Positions 11,266 through 21,956 of a DNA stretch of 64,000 bases are shown here, in pieces. Position numbers and translations under genes: made by a program. The stretch is from contig ML681992.1 of NCBI GenBank assembly GCA_007922195.1, forward strand, positions 2,977,049 through 3,041,048, written 5' to 3'. This stretch comes from Podocnemis expansa. Taxonomy: Eukaryota > Chordata > Testudines > Podocnemididae. Each line of letters opens with the position of its first letter. The stretch's first letter is position 1. A model generated the notes under the pieces. It saw only the letters and a list, made by a program, of their open reading frames with translations, had not been told where the DNA came from and searched no databases.

Positions 11266-12203
11266 TCATACCAGCCCCTCTATAAACATATCAAGCTCAG
11301 TTTTGAAGGCAGCTATAGTTTTTGCCCCTACAGCTCCTCTTGGAAGACGATTCCAGAACTTTACTCCTCTAATGGTTAGAAACCTGAGTCTAATTCCAAG
11401 CCTCGATTTCTTGATGGACGGTTCATATCCATTTATTCTAATGTCCACATTGGTGCCATACTCAAATAATTCCTCTCCCTCCTTGATATTTATCCCTCTG
11501 ATATATTTATAAAGAGCAATCATATCACCCCTCAAACTTCCTTTGGTTAGGCTGAACAAACCAAGCTCCTTGCGTCTCCTTTCATAAGGCAGGTTTTCTA
11601 CTCCATGGACCATCCTTGTAGGCTTTCTCCGCACCTGTTCCAATTTGAATTCATCCTTTTTAAACATGGGGACCAGAACTGCATGCAGTATGCTAGATGG
11701 GGCCTCACCAATGCCTTGTACAGCAGCACTAATACTTCCTGATCTCTACTTGAAATACCTCTCCTGATACATCTTAGAACCACATTTGCTTCTTTTCTTG
11801 GCCACATCACATTCGTGGCTCATTGTCATCCTGTGATCAACCAGTGTTCCCAGATCCTTCTCCTCCTCAATCTGTTCTAACTGAGGCATCCCCAACATAT
11901 AGGAAAAATTCTTTTTATCTGTCCCTAACTGTACAACCTTGCACTTTCCATTGTTAAATTTCTTCCTATTCCTGATACTCCAGTTTACAAGGTCATCCAG
12001 ATCTTTTTGTACAGTATCCTGATCCTTCTCTCTATTGACAATACCTCCCAACCTGGTGTCATCCAGAAACTTTATTAGCACATTGCCACTTTTTGTGCTA
12101 AGGTCAGTAACAAAAAAGTTAAATAAGATTAGTCCCAAGACCGATCCCTGAGGAACTCCATTAGTAACCTCCCTCCAGCTTGACAGTTCACAGTTCAGTA
12201 GGA
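11266..12203 (-). pseudogene. CR1 ORF2, RT motif C to C-terminus
   Basis: This is the distal part of the reverse transcriptase. The ORF 12138-11746 carries FLDDTRLGG, the F-x-DD of motif C, with both Asp kept (residues 26-27 from M at 12138), followed by the thumb with KKFNNGKCKVVQLG and KDLGTLVDHRM. After a frameshift, 11810-11598 reads VLLYKALVRPHLAYCMQFW, and 11667-11266 carries ENLPYERRRKELGLFSLTKGSLRGDMI and FWNRLPRGAV, the usual CR1 C-terminus. It is separated from motif A by the hAT element at 12212-14007. Frameshifts make it non-functional. Confidence 0.85.
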
Positions 12204-12211
12204 CCCACTGT

Positions 12212-14007
12212 CAGGGCTATTCCTAGCATAGGGTGCGTGGGGCAGCAACCCAGGGCCCTACACTTTTGGGGGCCCCATGGGGCCTGCACTGCTGCCCCCC
12301 AATGCCGGGGACAGGCACAAACCCCAAGTCTCCGAGGGCAAACCCCAAATGTTTTTGGCCAGCAGATGCAGGCTCACTTAGCCCCTGCTCTGTGGGTGAA
12401 TAGCTGGGCTGCCTGACACCTCTCCCCCTGGAGCATGCAGCTGAGTGACTAGATGGAGGGCAGGGGGAGTTTAACCCTTTCCTCCTCCAGCAGACGCTGG
12501 CAGCACCAGCCCAGGAAATACACAGCCAGGTAAGTACTGTTGGGGGTGGAGTCTAGTGGGACTCTGAGCCTGAGCCAAGGGGGGAGTTAGCTGGGGATCT
12601 CTCCCTGCCTCTGCAGCCCTGGGTCACGCCAGCAGCCAGATCATGGGTTAGGGTCTTGGGGATCAGGGGATCCAGGACTCCCCATGGGCCCTGGATCTTG
12701 CCAGGCCAATGTGGGGCAGGTCACAAGGGATCAGGCCCACTTGGACCTTGGCTCAGGCCAGCGGTCAGGCTGGACAGGGATGGGAGGGGATGGAGATCCA
12801 GGACTCTCCCTGGGACCCAAGTCACACTGGGCTAGTGGGGGGAAGGTAGATCAGGCATCATGCCCCTCTGGGCCTTGGGTCATACTTGTGGCCAGGCTAG
12901 AGGAAGATGGGCAGCCTGGGAAGCCCCACCACTATCCATACCCCAGGATAGCAGGCAGGCCAGGCCAAAGGATTAACAACTTCCCACCAGACCAGGTGGT
13001 GAGGCCAGGGGGCAGGCTGGGTCGGGGGTTGCCTCCACCTAGCCCAGGCAGCAAGACTGGGGGCAGGGGCAGCAGGGAGGCTGGGCCATGGGTCGCCTAC
13101 CCAAAGCCCAGGCGGTAAGACTGGGGAGCCAGCAGGCAGGCTGGGCCATGGGTCACCTCCCCTAAGTCCAGTTGGCAAGGCTGGGGAGCACTTGGACCTG
13201 GGGTTGTCCACCATAAGCCCAGAGAGCAACACCAAGGGTCAGGCTGAGCCAGGCATCATCTGCACCCGCCCCCACCCCAAGCCAAGGTCATGATCCCAGC
13301 AGGCCAACGGGCAGGCTGGACTAGGGGTTGTTTACCCCCACCACCAGCACAGATGGCAAGGCCAAGGTCACAGGCTTGGTCAGGGTTCAAACCCCACCCC
13401 TTTCCCAAGACCAGGGGGGCAGGCTGGGCCAGCGGCTACTGCCCAAACCAAGGCAGCAATGCTGGGGAGCAGGTAGAGCCAGGGTCATGCCCCCCCCCCA
13501 CCTCAAGCCCAGGCAGCGAGGCCAGGAGTCTCCTCTCCCTAGCTCACATGGCAGGAAGGTCTGGCCAGGGGTCAAACCCCAGACCAATGGGCTGGTGGGC
13601 AGGTATGGCCTGGAGTCAAACACCTGCCCCCCCCCGTCAGTGGGCAGGTTTGGCCAGGGTCCACTCCCCCTAATCCAGGGTCGACTCCCCCTAATCCAGG
13701 GTTAAGGCTTGAGGGCAACAGGCAGGCACTAGCTGAGATGGGAAGATTGGGTGGCCGGCAGACAGGCCTAGCAGAGAGCCGAGAGTAGTGCCTGTGGCCA
13801 GGGTGGGGTGGAGGGGCAGAATATCAGCGCTGAACCAGCCTGCCACTTTTTGCTGCCTCATTCGGTCCCCAGCATGGGAGAGCCAAAGCTGGGACTTGCC
13901 CCTCCCCTGGGCCAACTGGCCCCACCCCCCAGTTCTGGGGGTGGTGAGTGGGGGCCCCACAGAGGGCGATTCGCCCTTGGCCCCGCACCCCCCTACGGAC
14001 GGCCCTG
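12212..14007. mobile_element. non-autonomous hAT element with internal minisatellite
   Basis: A 1,796-bp insertion in the CR1 ORF2. The left end CAGGGCTATTCC and the right end (read on the - strand) CAGGGCCGTCCG are inverted repeats of hAT type (CAGGG). The 8-bp flanks CCCACTGT (12204-12211) and CTCACTGT (14008-14015) differ by one base, the target-duplication length of hAT transposases. The interior holds a GC-rich minisatellite and no transposase motif. The long ORFs inside (for example 12684-13118 and 13290-13705, on both strands) are products of the repeat, not genes. Confidence 0.85.
12880..13700. repeat. degenerate GC-rich minisatellite, ~60-66-bp unit
   Basis: Units of the form 'cccaggcggcaagactgggg...gcaggctgggcc...ggtca' repeat about a dozen times with variable length between 12.9 and 13.7 kb, inside the hAT element. 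A short block at 31826-31970 looks like the same repeat in reverse orientation. Confidence 0.7.
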
Positions 14008-14015
14008 CTCACTGT

Positions 14016-15238
14016 AGCCTCCTCTTCAACCAGTTCCTTATCCACATAACTATATTCATATTAATCCCCATCTTTTGTAACTTAACTAATAATTCTCTGT
14101 GTGGAACTGCATCAAATGCCTTGCTGAAATCTAAGTAAATTAAGTCCACCGTATTCTCTTTATCTAAAAAATCTGTTATCCTCTCATAAAAGCAGATGAA
14201 GTTGGTCTGGCGCGATCTACCTTTTCTAAAATCATGTTGCATTTTATCCCAGTTACCATTATCCTCAATATCCATAAGTACTTTCTCCTTCAAAATTTTT
14301 TCCAAGAATTTGAATACTACGGAGGTCAAACTAACAGGCCTGTATTTACCTGGATCATTTTTATTCCCTTTCTTGAAAATGGGAACTATATTAGCAATTC
14401 TGCAATCATATGGTATAACCCCTGAGTTTACAGATTCATTAAAATATTTGCTGATGGGCTGGCAATGTCATGAGCCAGTTCCTTTAATAACCTTTGGAGG
14501 GAGATTATCTGGGTCCCCCAATTTAGTCCTATCTGAGTTTGGCTTCTACCTCAGGTATGGTAATTTCCACTTGCATGACCTCTTTCCCATTAGCTACCCT
14601 ACCTCTATCCACCAGCTCAGCTTTACTCTCATTAAAAACAGATGTATAGTACTTATTCAGACATTCAGCCATGCCTAGATTATCCTTGACCTCCACCCCA
14701 TCCTCATTTTTAATGGTCCCACTTCTTCTTTCTTTGTTTTCTTCCTATTTATATGGCTAAAGAATCTTTTAATATTAGTTTTAATTCCTTTCACAAGGTC
14801 CAACTCTGCTTGAATTTTTGCCTTTCTCACTTTATATGTTCTGGCCTCCAAAAGGAACATTTCTGGTGGATCCCTCCTATTTTCCACTACTTGTAGGCTC
14901 TGTGATGCCTCCTAATCACCAGTCCAAGATGCTTACACATCCAGCTTGGTCAACAGCTCTTGCCTATGATTTTTAACCCCCTTCCTCAGAATGTAGGCAT
15001 CAGATATTTCCTGCAACTGTGATTTGAAGTGATTCCAAGCCTCTTTTATATTTGCATTCCTTAGTTCTTCAGTCCAGTCCATTTCCCCAACTAATTCCTT
15101 TAATTTTCTAAAGTTAGTCCTTCTAAAGTCAAAGATCCTGGTCACAGATTTATTTTTGTTTATCCTTCCAATTACTTTGAACTGAAGGAGCCCATGGTCA
15201 CTCGAACCTAAGTTGTCCCCTACAGCCAGTTCCTCTAT
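14016..15238 (-). pseudogene. CR1 ORF2, end of endonuclease to RT motif A
   Basis: From 15235 the frame reads AIEELAVGDNLGSSDHGLLQF, with the D-H pair that ends the APE-type endonuclease, then DFRRTNFRKLKELV and the linker. The ORF 14887-14675 continues the linker (KAKIQAELDLVKGIK). The RT fingers and palm appear at 14329-14016 with IYLDFSKAFDAVPHREL, motif A with its catalytic Asp (residue 67 from M at 14329). Stops and frameshifts lie between 14930 and 14330. The MITE at 15239 and the hAT element at 14007 interrupt its two sides. Confidence 0.85.
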
Positions 15239-16249
15239 GGCTGTGTTCACACACGGAGGGTTATTTTGATATAAGTTGTTCCGAAACAACTTATATCGAA
15301 ATAACGCCTTATTTTGAAATAATTTATTTTGAATTAACAAAATGTTAATTCAAAATAAGGAAAAATGCAGGAAACAAAATAGCATGTTCACACTGCAAAC
15401 ATGCTATTTCATTACCTGCTGCAGGGGGCTGCAGCTCCCTGGGGGTTGCTGCGGCTCACCCTGCAGCCCAGAAGGGGAGCTGCAGCCCCAGAAAGTGGAC
15501 TGCAGCCTCCAGCGGGGTCGGGGGGTGAACCACTGGCAGGTGGCTCAGCCCGCAGCCCAGGCTGCCCCCGCAACACCACCAGTGGGTCCAGGGCGCCGGG
15601 GTCAACCCACAGCCCGGGCTGCCCCCCCGAGACTGCCAGTGAGTCGGTGGCACCNNNNNNNNNNNNNNNNNNNNNNNNNNNNNNNNNNNNNNNNNNNNNN
15701 NNNNNNNNNNNNNNNNNNNNNNNNNNNNNNNNNNNNNNNNNNNNNNNNNNNNNNNNNNNNNNNNNNNNNNNNNNNNNNNNNNNNNNNNNNNNNNNNNNNN
15801 NNNNNNNNNNNNNNNNNNNNNNNNNNNNNNNNNNNNNNNNNNNNNNNNNNNNNNNNNNNNNNNNNNNNNNNNNNNNNNNNNNNNNNNNNNNNNNNNNNNN
15901 NNNNNNNNNNNNNNNNNNNNNNNNNNNNNNNNNNNNNNNNNNNNNNNNNNNNNNNNNNNNNNNNNNNNNNNNNNNNNNNNNNNNNNNNNNNNNNNNNNNN
16001 NNNNNNNNNNNNNNNNNNNNNNNNNNNNNNNNNNNNNNNNNNNNNNNNNNNNNNGTTGTTTCGGAACACTGTTCCGAAACAACATGTTCACATGCCTTGT
16101 TTTGAAACAAGGGTTTCGAAATAACGTTGTTTCGTCCCCGCATGGGGTTCAACTTGTTTCGAAACAACTGTGCGTCGTGTGAACAGCTTAAATCTTATTT
16201 CAAAACAACCTCTGTTGTTTCAAAATAAGAGGGCTGTGTGAACACAGCC
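15239..16249. mobile_element. Harbinger-type MITE with GC-rich core and assembly gap
   Basis: Perfect 14-bp terminal inverted repeats (GGCTGTGTTCACAC) are flanked by TAT at 15236-15238 and 16250-16252. Removing it restores CR1 'cctctatgagatcatc'. The ends contain TTATTTCGAAATAA variants. The core from 15410 is rich in ctgcag and cagccc motifs and runs into 400 Ns. All ORFs across the Ns are meaningless. Confidence 0.85.
15655..16054. other. assembly gap (400 N)
   Basis: Exactly 400 undetermined bases lie inside the GC-rich core of the MITE. The true length is unknown. Palindromic, GC-rich DNA probably defeated the assembly. Confidence 1.
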
Positions 16250-16252
16250 TAT

Positions 16253-17100
16253 GAGATCATCACTATGCATCAGTACCAAATCTAAAATAGCATCCCCTGT
16301 CATTGGTTCAGTAACAGTTTGGAGAAGGAATTCATCAGCTATCACATCCAGGAAAATCCTGGGCCCTCTTATTACTACTACCACATGTCCTCCAGTCTAC
16401 ATCTGGAGAATTAAAGTCTCCCATAATCACACAGTTCCCAGTAGTATTTACTTCCTTAAAGGCCTTAATGTGGTCCCTCTCCATGTCTAAATCAGATGCC
16501 AGTGGTCTGTAACACACCCCAAACACTATCCCTTGTGAAACTCTTTCTTTGCTGATGTGATTTTCACCCAGATTGATTCTGTCTTATTAATTCCATCACT
16601 TTGAATTTCCTTACAGTCTACCTCCTCATTGATATACAGTGCCACTCCCCCACCTTTGCCTTTATATCTGTCTTTCCTAATGAGCACATAGCCTTCAATA
16701 GCAGTACACCAATGATGACTACTATTCCACCATGTTTCAGTTAACCCTATAATACCTGGTCTCACTTCCTCTACCAGTAGCTCCAGTTCCTCCATTTTGT
16801 TTCCCAGGCTTCTCACATTAGTATATAAACATTTTAGTTTTTCCTGCTTGACCTCACTCACATTCTTTGCCTGATTCAGCACAATCATTCTACGGCCAAT
16901 ATCTCTTGCTAGAGTGGCATTTACACTATCCCTCCTTCTAACCTCCATGCTGCTCCCTATTTCTGTGTCCTTTCTTTTTTCATTTGCCTGCACCTCAACA
17001 CTAATATCGGGCATGGAAATTATCTGGGCATCTCCCAGCCATCTCCCCTGACTCCCTAGTTTAAAGCTCTCTTGATCAGTTGTGCTAATCTTCCTGCTAG
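16253..17100 (-). pseudogene. CR1 ORF2, endonuclease domain
   Basis: The ORF 17014-16526 holds LKCLYTNVRSLGNKMEELEL and IIGLTETWW, with the active-site N67 and E93 counted from M at 17014, then GGGVALYI. After a frameshift, 16526-16335 reads MFGVCYRPL and VIMGDFNSPDVDW, with the D-x-N catalytic pair (residues 37 and 39 of that ORF). The domain is completed across the MITE at 15235. The 5' part (MPDISVEVQANEKRK) resembles the ORF1-ORF2 junction zone of turtle CR1s, so the true start may lie upstream of 17014. All endonuclease motifs are present, but not in one frame. Confidence 0.85.
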
Positions 17101-17255
17101 AAGTCTTTTTCCTTCCCTACTCAGGTGCAGTCCATCCTAGGAGAATGGTCTTCTGTCCATGAACCCCTTGCAGTGACCAAAGCCTTTGTTATAGCACCAC
17201 TGCAGGAGCCATCTGTTTATCATCAGGATCTCCTCTAAGGACAGGCAGAATCCCA

Positions 17256-18170
17256 CTAAAGATCACCTGAGCCTCTATTACCTTGAGAGACCTCCCCAGC
17301 CTGGTGATAGTTACCTTTGATACATTCCAGTGAGAATCTAATTACATCATTTATACCCACATGGAGGACAATCAGAGGATTGTTTCCTGTTCCCATTGAA
17401 ATCCTCTCCAGCCTCTGACCAGCATCCCATATCTTCACGTCCAGCAAGCAACATACCCTTCTGTTCTCAGGATCAGCTCCGGTAACAGACCTATCTGTCC
17501 TTCTCAGCAGGGAGTCTCCAGTCACATAGACTTGCCTTTTCCTGGCAACAGTGAGATTCTCTAGTCTGTCCCAACCTCCTTCCAGCTGCAAGTCCCCAGT
17601 TCTACAGCTTTTCTCTGCAATCCTTTGCACCCATTTCTGAGTCCTTCTGCAGCTCCTACTGGGAGGAATTTCCATCAGCTCATCCCTTGTTTGGATAGGG
17701 CTAGCTGTTCTTTTCCTCCTCCTTGCAGTCCCACTTGCGGTCTCACATGCTGTGCTCCTTTATTTGCTAACACCACAAACCTGTTTCTAAGTTCTATTTC
17801 TCCTTCACTAGCCCATCTTTTCCTCTGCCAGCTTCTCACAGTCACATGCTTCCATCAGCTACTTTCATCTCCCGGTATTCTGCCCTCACAGTCTGATGGG
17901 CCTGCTTCTATCTGCAGGTCTGGCATTCCTCTTAAATCCCCCTCATTGGTCTGCTCCATCAGTTCCAAACTCAGTAAGAGATTCCAACTGCAGCTCTAAC
18001 CCCCAAATTTTGTCCTTCATCACCCCTATGAGGCAGAACTTCATACACAGGAAGGCCTTTAGAGGTGCCCCCTCCAAGATCATATACATCCCACAGCTTC
18101 CACATCCTGTCCTCTTTGTTGTTTCTTTCCCTGCTTGAGTGTCTACCACTACTGCCTCTGTATCTGCCAT
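17256..18170 (-). pseudogene. CR1 ORF1 (zinc-finger/esterase type), frameshifted
   Basis: The likely start is the Met at 18168-18170 (MADTEAVVVDTQ). The open frame runs upstream to 18407 but is 5' UTR-like there. A cysteine-rich N-terminus (GCGSCGMYMIL) and a leucine-rich, possibly coiled segment follow. After a frameshift near 17945 comes an Arg/Lys-rich middle, then at 17675-17256 an SGNH-esterase-like part with VTGDSLLRRTDR (GDS nucleophile block) and LIVLHVGINDV (G-x-N-D-like block). CR1 ORF1 proteins of this type bind RNA and carry an esterase domain of unclear role. Split over at least two frames. Confidence 0.8.
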
Positions 18171-18560
18171 TGTGCTTCCCCTCCTCCCAGTTTGCTTAAA
18201 ATAAAAAATAAACCCCCAACATACCAAGCAAAGCACTACAAGAATCCCACACTCCCGCCAAAACTCGCCCTCCAAACTCCCACTTCCCTGTTCACAGCCC
18301 TGTTGACTGACCCTATGAGATGCTGCCTGCTGGAGTGGCTGCCTTTGTAGCTCCTTCAGCAGGGAAGCCCTATCCCTAACGGGGGTCAGCTGATCTCTCT
18401 CTGCCATTCAGCACCTGCAAACTGAACAGGGAAAAACTAGAAAAGAAAAATCCCAAACCTCAGTAAAGAAAAACAAAAAACAAGAACTCACAACACCCCC
18501 AAAATTCCTCCACAGCCTTTAAGGCCACTCAAACTCCCCTGTTCACAGACCTATTGACTT
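18171..18560 (-). repeat. CR1 5' UTR
   Basis: The segment upstream of ORF1 contains a repeated phrase: 'cccctgttcacagacctattgact' at about 18537-18560 and 'ccctgttcacagccctgttgact' at about 18287-18310. It looks like short direct repeats in the promoter-bearing 5' UTR. Confidence 0.55.
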
Positions 18561-20690
18561 CCCCTGTGCACCATGACCATGCTTCTAACAGTTCTAATCT
18601 ATCATAGTATGGTGGCATTCACATCTTTTGTTGTATAAATCTGTCAAGGCATTACAACATAAACAACATAATCTACTAGGCTGCATAGCTATTATTAGAG
18701 GAGTCTATTTAGTTTCATAAAAGTTTTCCAGTTCTCTGATACCTGAAACAAAATATGTCAGACATTTTTACTGTGTAGTATAAAAGAAAATCACTTACTG
18801 CATATATATAAAAATCTTATCTAGTGACTTTACCTGTGAAAAGGAGAAAGACAAAATAATGGAAATGTAGGAACAACTTTGTGATATTTTGCATTACTTT
18901 TGAAGTGTGCCAATTGGATAACAATTCCTGTGATCTTTCCAAATATATCTTTTCATTACATGGTTAGATATACTTGGAGCAGGAGGATACTTATCAGAGT
19001 CCCATGTTGCCATAAAACTAAGGCACATACAGCTGCTTCTTCTTTTGAACAGTCAGTTTTAATTTTTGCTAAGATGAAGTTGTTTGTTTTCTCTTTCATG
19101 CTGGTGTTCATCCTAGTATAAGATGTTGCTTAGAGGATATTGTCCAAGGTGTAATGTCATTTATATTGACATGGCATCTGGTGCAAATTGAGAATGCTAG
19201 CTGGTCTTAGAAAAAAATATCAAAAGCTGAAGCTCAAGGCAAAACTATGCCTGGCTCACTTTTCTACTCAGTAATTATCCTATTTAAACTTGAGGCAGCT
19301 TGAAATACAGCATAGTGGTTTATAGAACCGGACCAAAAATTCTCAAAAACACACCATTAAGAAATCTCCCTGATTATTGACTTGGATAGCACAAAGTGAT
19401 CACATGAGAGAGCATGCTGATATGGAGAGAGACAAGTATACTTTCAAGGGACTGAGATTTGAAATATTGATTCAGTCACATTAATTGCATTTTTGCCGTG
19501 AGAAGTGATTACAAAAATGTTGCTCCAATATTAATTTGTATCTGCTTTGGATAAGATTAACATTAATTTCTTCACTGGTCCCCATTACTCTTTTATTATT
19601 CATTAGCATCTCTCTTTGCATGTGTAAGAGACCTTGATGAAGCATGTTTATTCATAGACTAACCTTTTTAAATAATTCTAACAGCTCTCTAACAGAAACC
19701 TTCCTGGCATGCAGAATATCTCTTCTTTGTTTCATTATTCAGTCCTTGCGTTCTACCCTCCACTTGAGATGCTGAACATGAATCATGCTGCTCTTTCCTA
19801 TTGCTCTCTTCCTCCCACTGAAATGTCCTCTACAGCCTGATTCCCCAAGATAGTTGTGTTCACAAAATACTTCAGCAAATTGTCTCCTGGTAGACTGTAG
19901 GACAGTATCATCTCTACAAAGCCTGTGTGCAATTATTGATTTATGCTGTCTTTAGTTCATTGCATATTTGATACCATGTTTTAGTTCATTGTTCATTTAC
20001 TTTTCATTAGCATATTTGGTTTGAATTTGTCTTCAATGAGTGCTCTGGAGGCAACATTTTATTTTTTGCACATGTCACCTTTTGAGTTTATTTTCCAAGC
20101 ACACAATGGACAAATAAGAAGGGAGGGGAAAAATACTAGGGTAGTGAATAAATGAGAAAGTGGGCTAATGAATTTCTTATTTTTCTGAACTTCAATGCCG
20201 TTCTCTGAACACTCTTTTTTTTTTTCTTTTAACATACGTATACACTTAAAAATGCAAAATAAAAGTTTCTTTCAATAAACTAGTTGCACACAAATTTTGG
20301 ACTTCTTGACCCTCTTTCAGGAACAATAATACATGGATAACTCCAGTAAAGTACTGCTACACTTTGCACTATCATTTTGTATACCTATTATTGTAGCATG
20401 TGTTCATTAATCAAGAATAGGGACAAATTATGCTAACCGTGGCAAACATATACAGAAACACCTTTCTAGCCTCAAAGAACTTACAGGTTACATTCCCTTT
20501 TTTTAAAACATGTACCTCCTTTTATATTTAGATTTAGGAGAAGCAATAAAGATATGCTTGGATTGTGTATCTGACTTCTGTAATACAAAAGACAATGTGT
20601 TTATTTCATGAAGAAAAAAATGCACACCTAAGACTGAAGAGTGCAAATCTCAGTTACACTAAGTTCAATTTTCATTGCTGTTGCAGGATA
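18561..20690. other. no gene recognised
   Basis: AT-rich, mostly unique-looking sequence. ORF 18900-19121 has no motif. No repeat family recognised. Confidence 0.5.
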
Positions 20691-20915
20691 CAATAGGCAT
20701 AGATTTAACAATGATACCTAGATCTTACACAGTGATCAGTAAATTTCAACAAGCTTTACAAAGGAGGCTGATATTATTATTTCTGTTTTATATATGGTGA
20801 AACAGAGACACAGAAAGTAGCTTGCCTAGGTAAAACACCAGGTCATTAATAGAGAACACAGGTCTTTGAAACCCATATCAGAGTTCCCTCCACTAAGACA
20901 CACTGCCTCCCCCAC
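20690..20915 (-). repeat. MIR SINE
   Basis: The order of blocks is the MIR 3' half in reverse: 'attattatttctgttttatat', 'ggtgaaacagagacacagaaagt', 'agcttgcctaggtaaaac', 'gaacacaggtctttgaa'. These match 'attttacagatgaggaaactgaggcacagag' style text of the family. Old and diverged. Confidence 0.75.
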
Positions 20916-21946
20916 TTTAAAATTATTTTACATTTCGAGTGTGATTGAAAGAGGTCTTCAGTATAGCTGAAAGAATCAGGCCCCAATACAGATTATCCAG
21001 GAAAATGCTTGACATTCTGTGGTTTCTTAGTGGGAAGATGCTTTTGTGTGTGTCATAAATATTTTCTAAGGAAAAAATATGAGTAGAAAGTCATTATTTG
21101 GAAGTAAGCTCCCAGACACTTCGGTGACAGGCACGTATGGGGAGAGGGAACTGAATTTTAACATTTTCAAGCACTGAAACATTTCAAAATATTCCCATTA
21201 ATTTAATTTACAAGAATATCATTTATGTAAGAGAAAATTTCTTTGGGGGTGGATGTATTTTGAGAGCATATGTAGAGAGCTCAAAGAGCATGCAATATTA
21301 TTTCCTCTCTCTCATTAGGCTTATATTATCTCAAAGCACAGAGATTTATATTAGTAATTCCCATTAATGCTAATATAAACACTAGCTTTGACTACTAACC
21401 TCCCACAGTCTCCAGAATACATGCATTTCTTCCCACTGTCTCTACCCACCAGTAAGCCAACAAAAATAGACAGAAAATCAAAAAAAGGGCTTTCTTACAA
21501 TTTAAAATGCAAACTCAATGAAAACTTAACTGAACAGATAAAAAATAAAGCAGTTGGCTTATCAAATGAATTACCCTGTATTTTTGCTTATTCATAAATG
21601 CACTCACCAACAAATCTAATAAAAAGCTGTAAATGTGTTGAATTCTGATGAAATAATTCATAATTTCATTACATGCAATTTATTTTCTTTACATTGTACT
21701 CATTCTTCCATGAACTTCCAAAGAGAATAGAAAAAGGATCTGCATCAGCAAAACTTTATTGCAAGAAGCAAATAATTATTAATTCCCTAGGTAGTCATTG
21801 TAATTCACAGACAACACAAACAGTACACCAATGTTCTACAGACTGTTAGTTATCCATACTTCCAGGTACAATTAAGTGTCATATCTTTAAGCCATGAAGT
21901 CCTGCATGCTTTGAATCCTAGCTCTCTTACACTTATGACCACCTTC
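20916..21946. other. no gene recognised
   Basis: AT-rich DNA. ORF 21388-21597 is Lys/Asn-rich with no motif. Confidence 0.5.
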
Positions 21947-21956
21947 ATAGCTTAGT

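Larger units (their letters stand above)
10380..18560 (-). mobile_element. near full-length CR1 LINE with three nested insertions
   Basis: Reading on the - strand from about 18560 there is a 5' UTR, ORF1 (18170-17256), ORF2 (about 17100-11266), and a 3' UTR with the typical sequence GACTAGATGATCATACTGG near 10820-10840. Removing the insertions at 15239-16249, 12212-14007 and 10389-10787 leaves about 5 kb, the expected size of a full CR1. Each insertion splits CR1 sequence that rejoins in register, which fixes the order of events. A 5'-complete CR1 copy is uncommon, since most are 5'-truncated. Both ORFs carry frameshifts. Confidence 0.8.

Noticed and set aside
12684..13960. Pro/Gly-rich ORFs on both strands
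   Set aside because: They are produced by the minisatellite inside the hAT element; sense and antisense frames are equally open.
15342..16167. ORFs of 155-260 codons
   Set aside because: Most of their length is the 400-N assembly gap.
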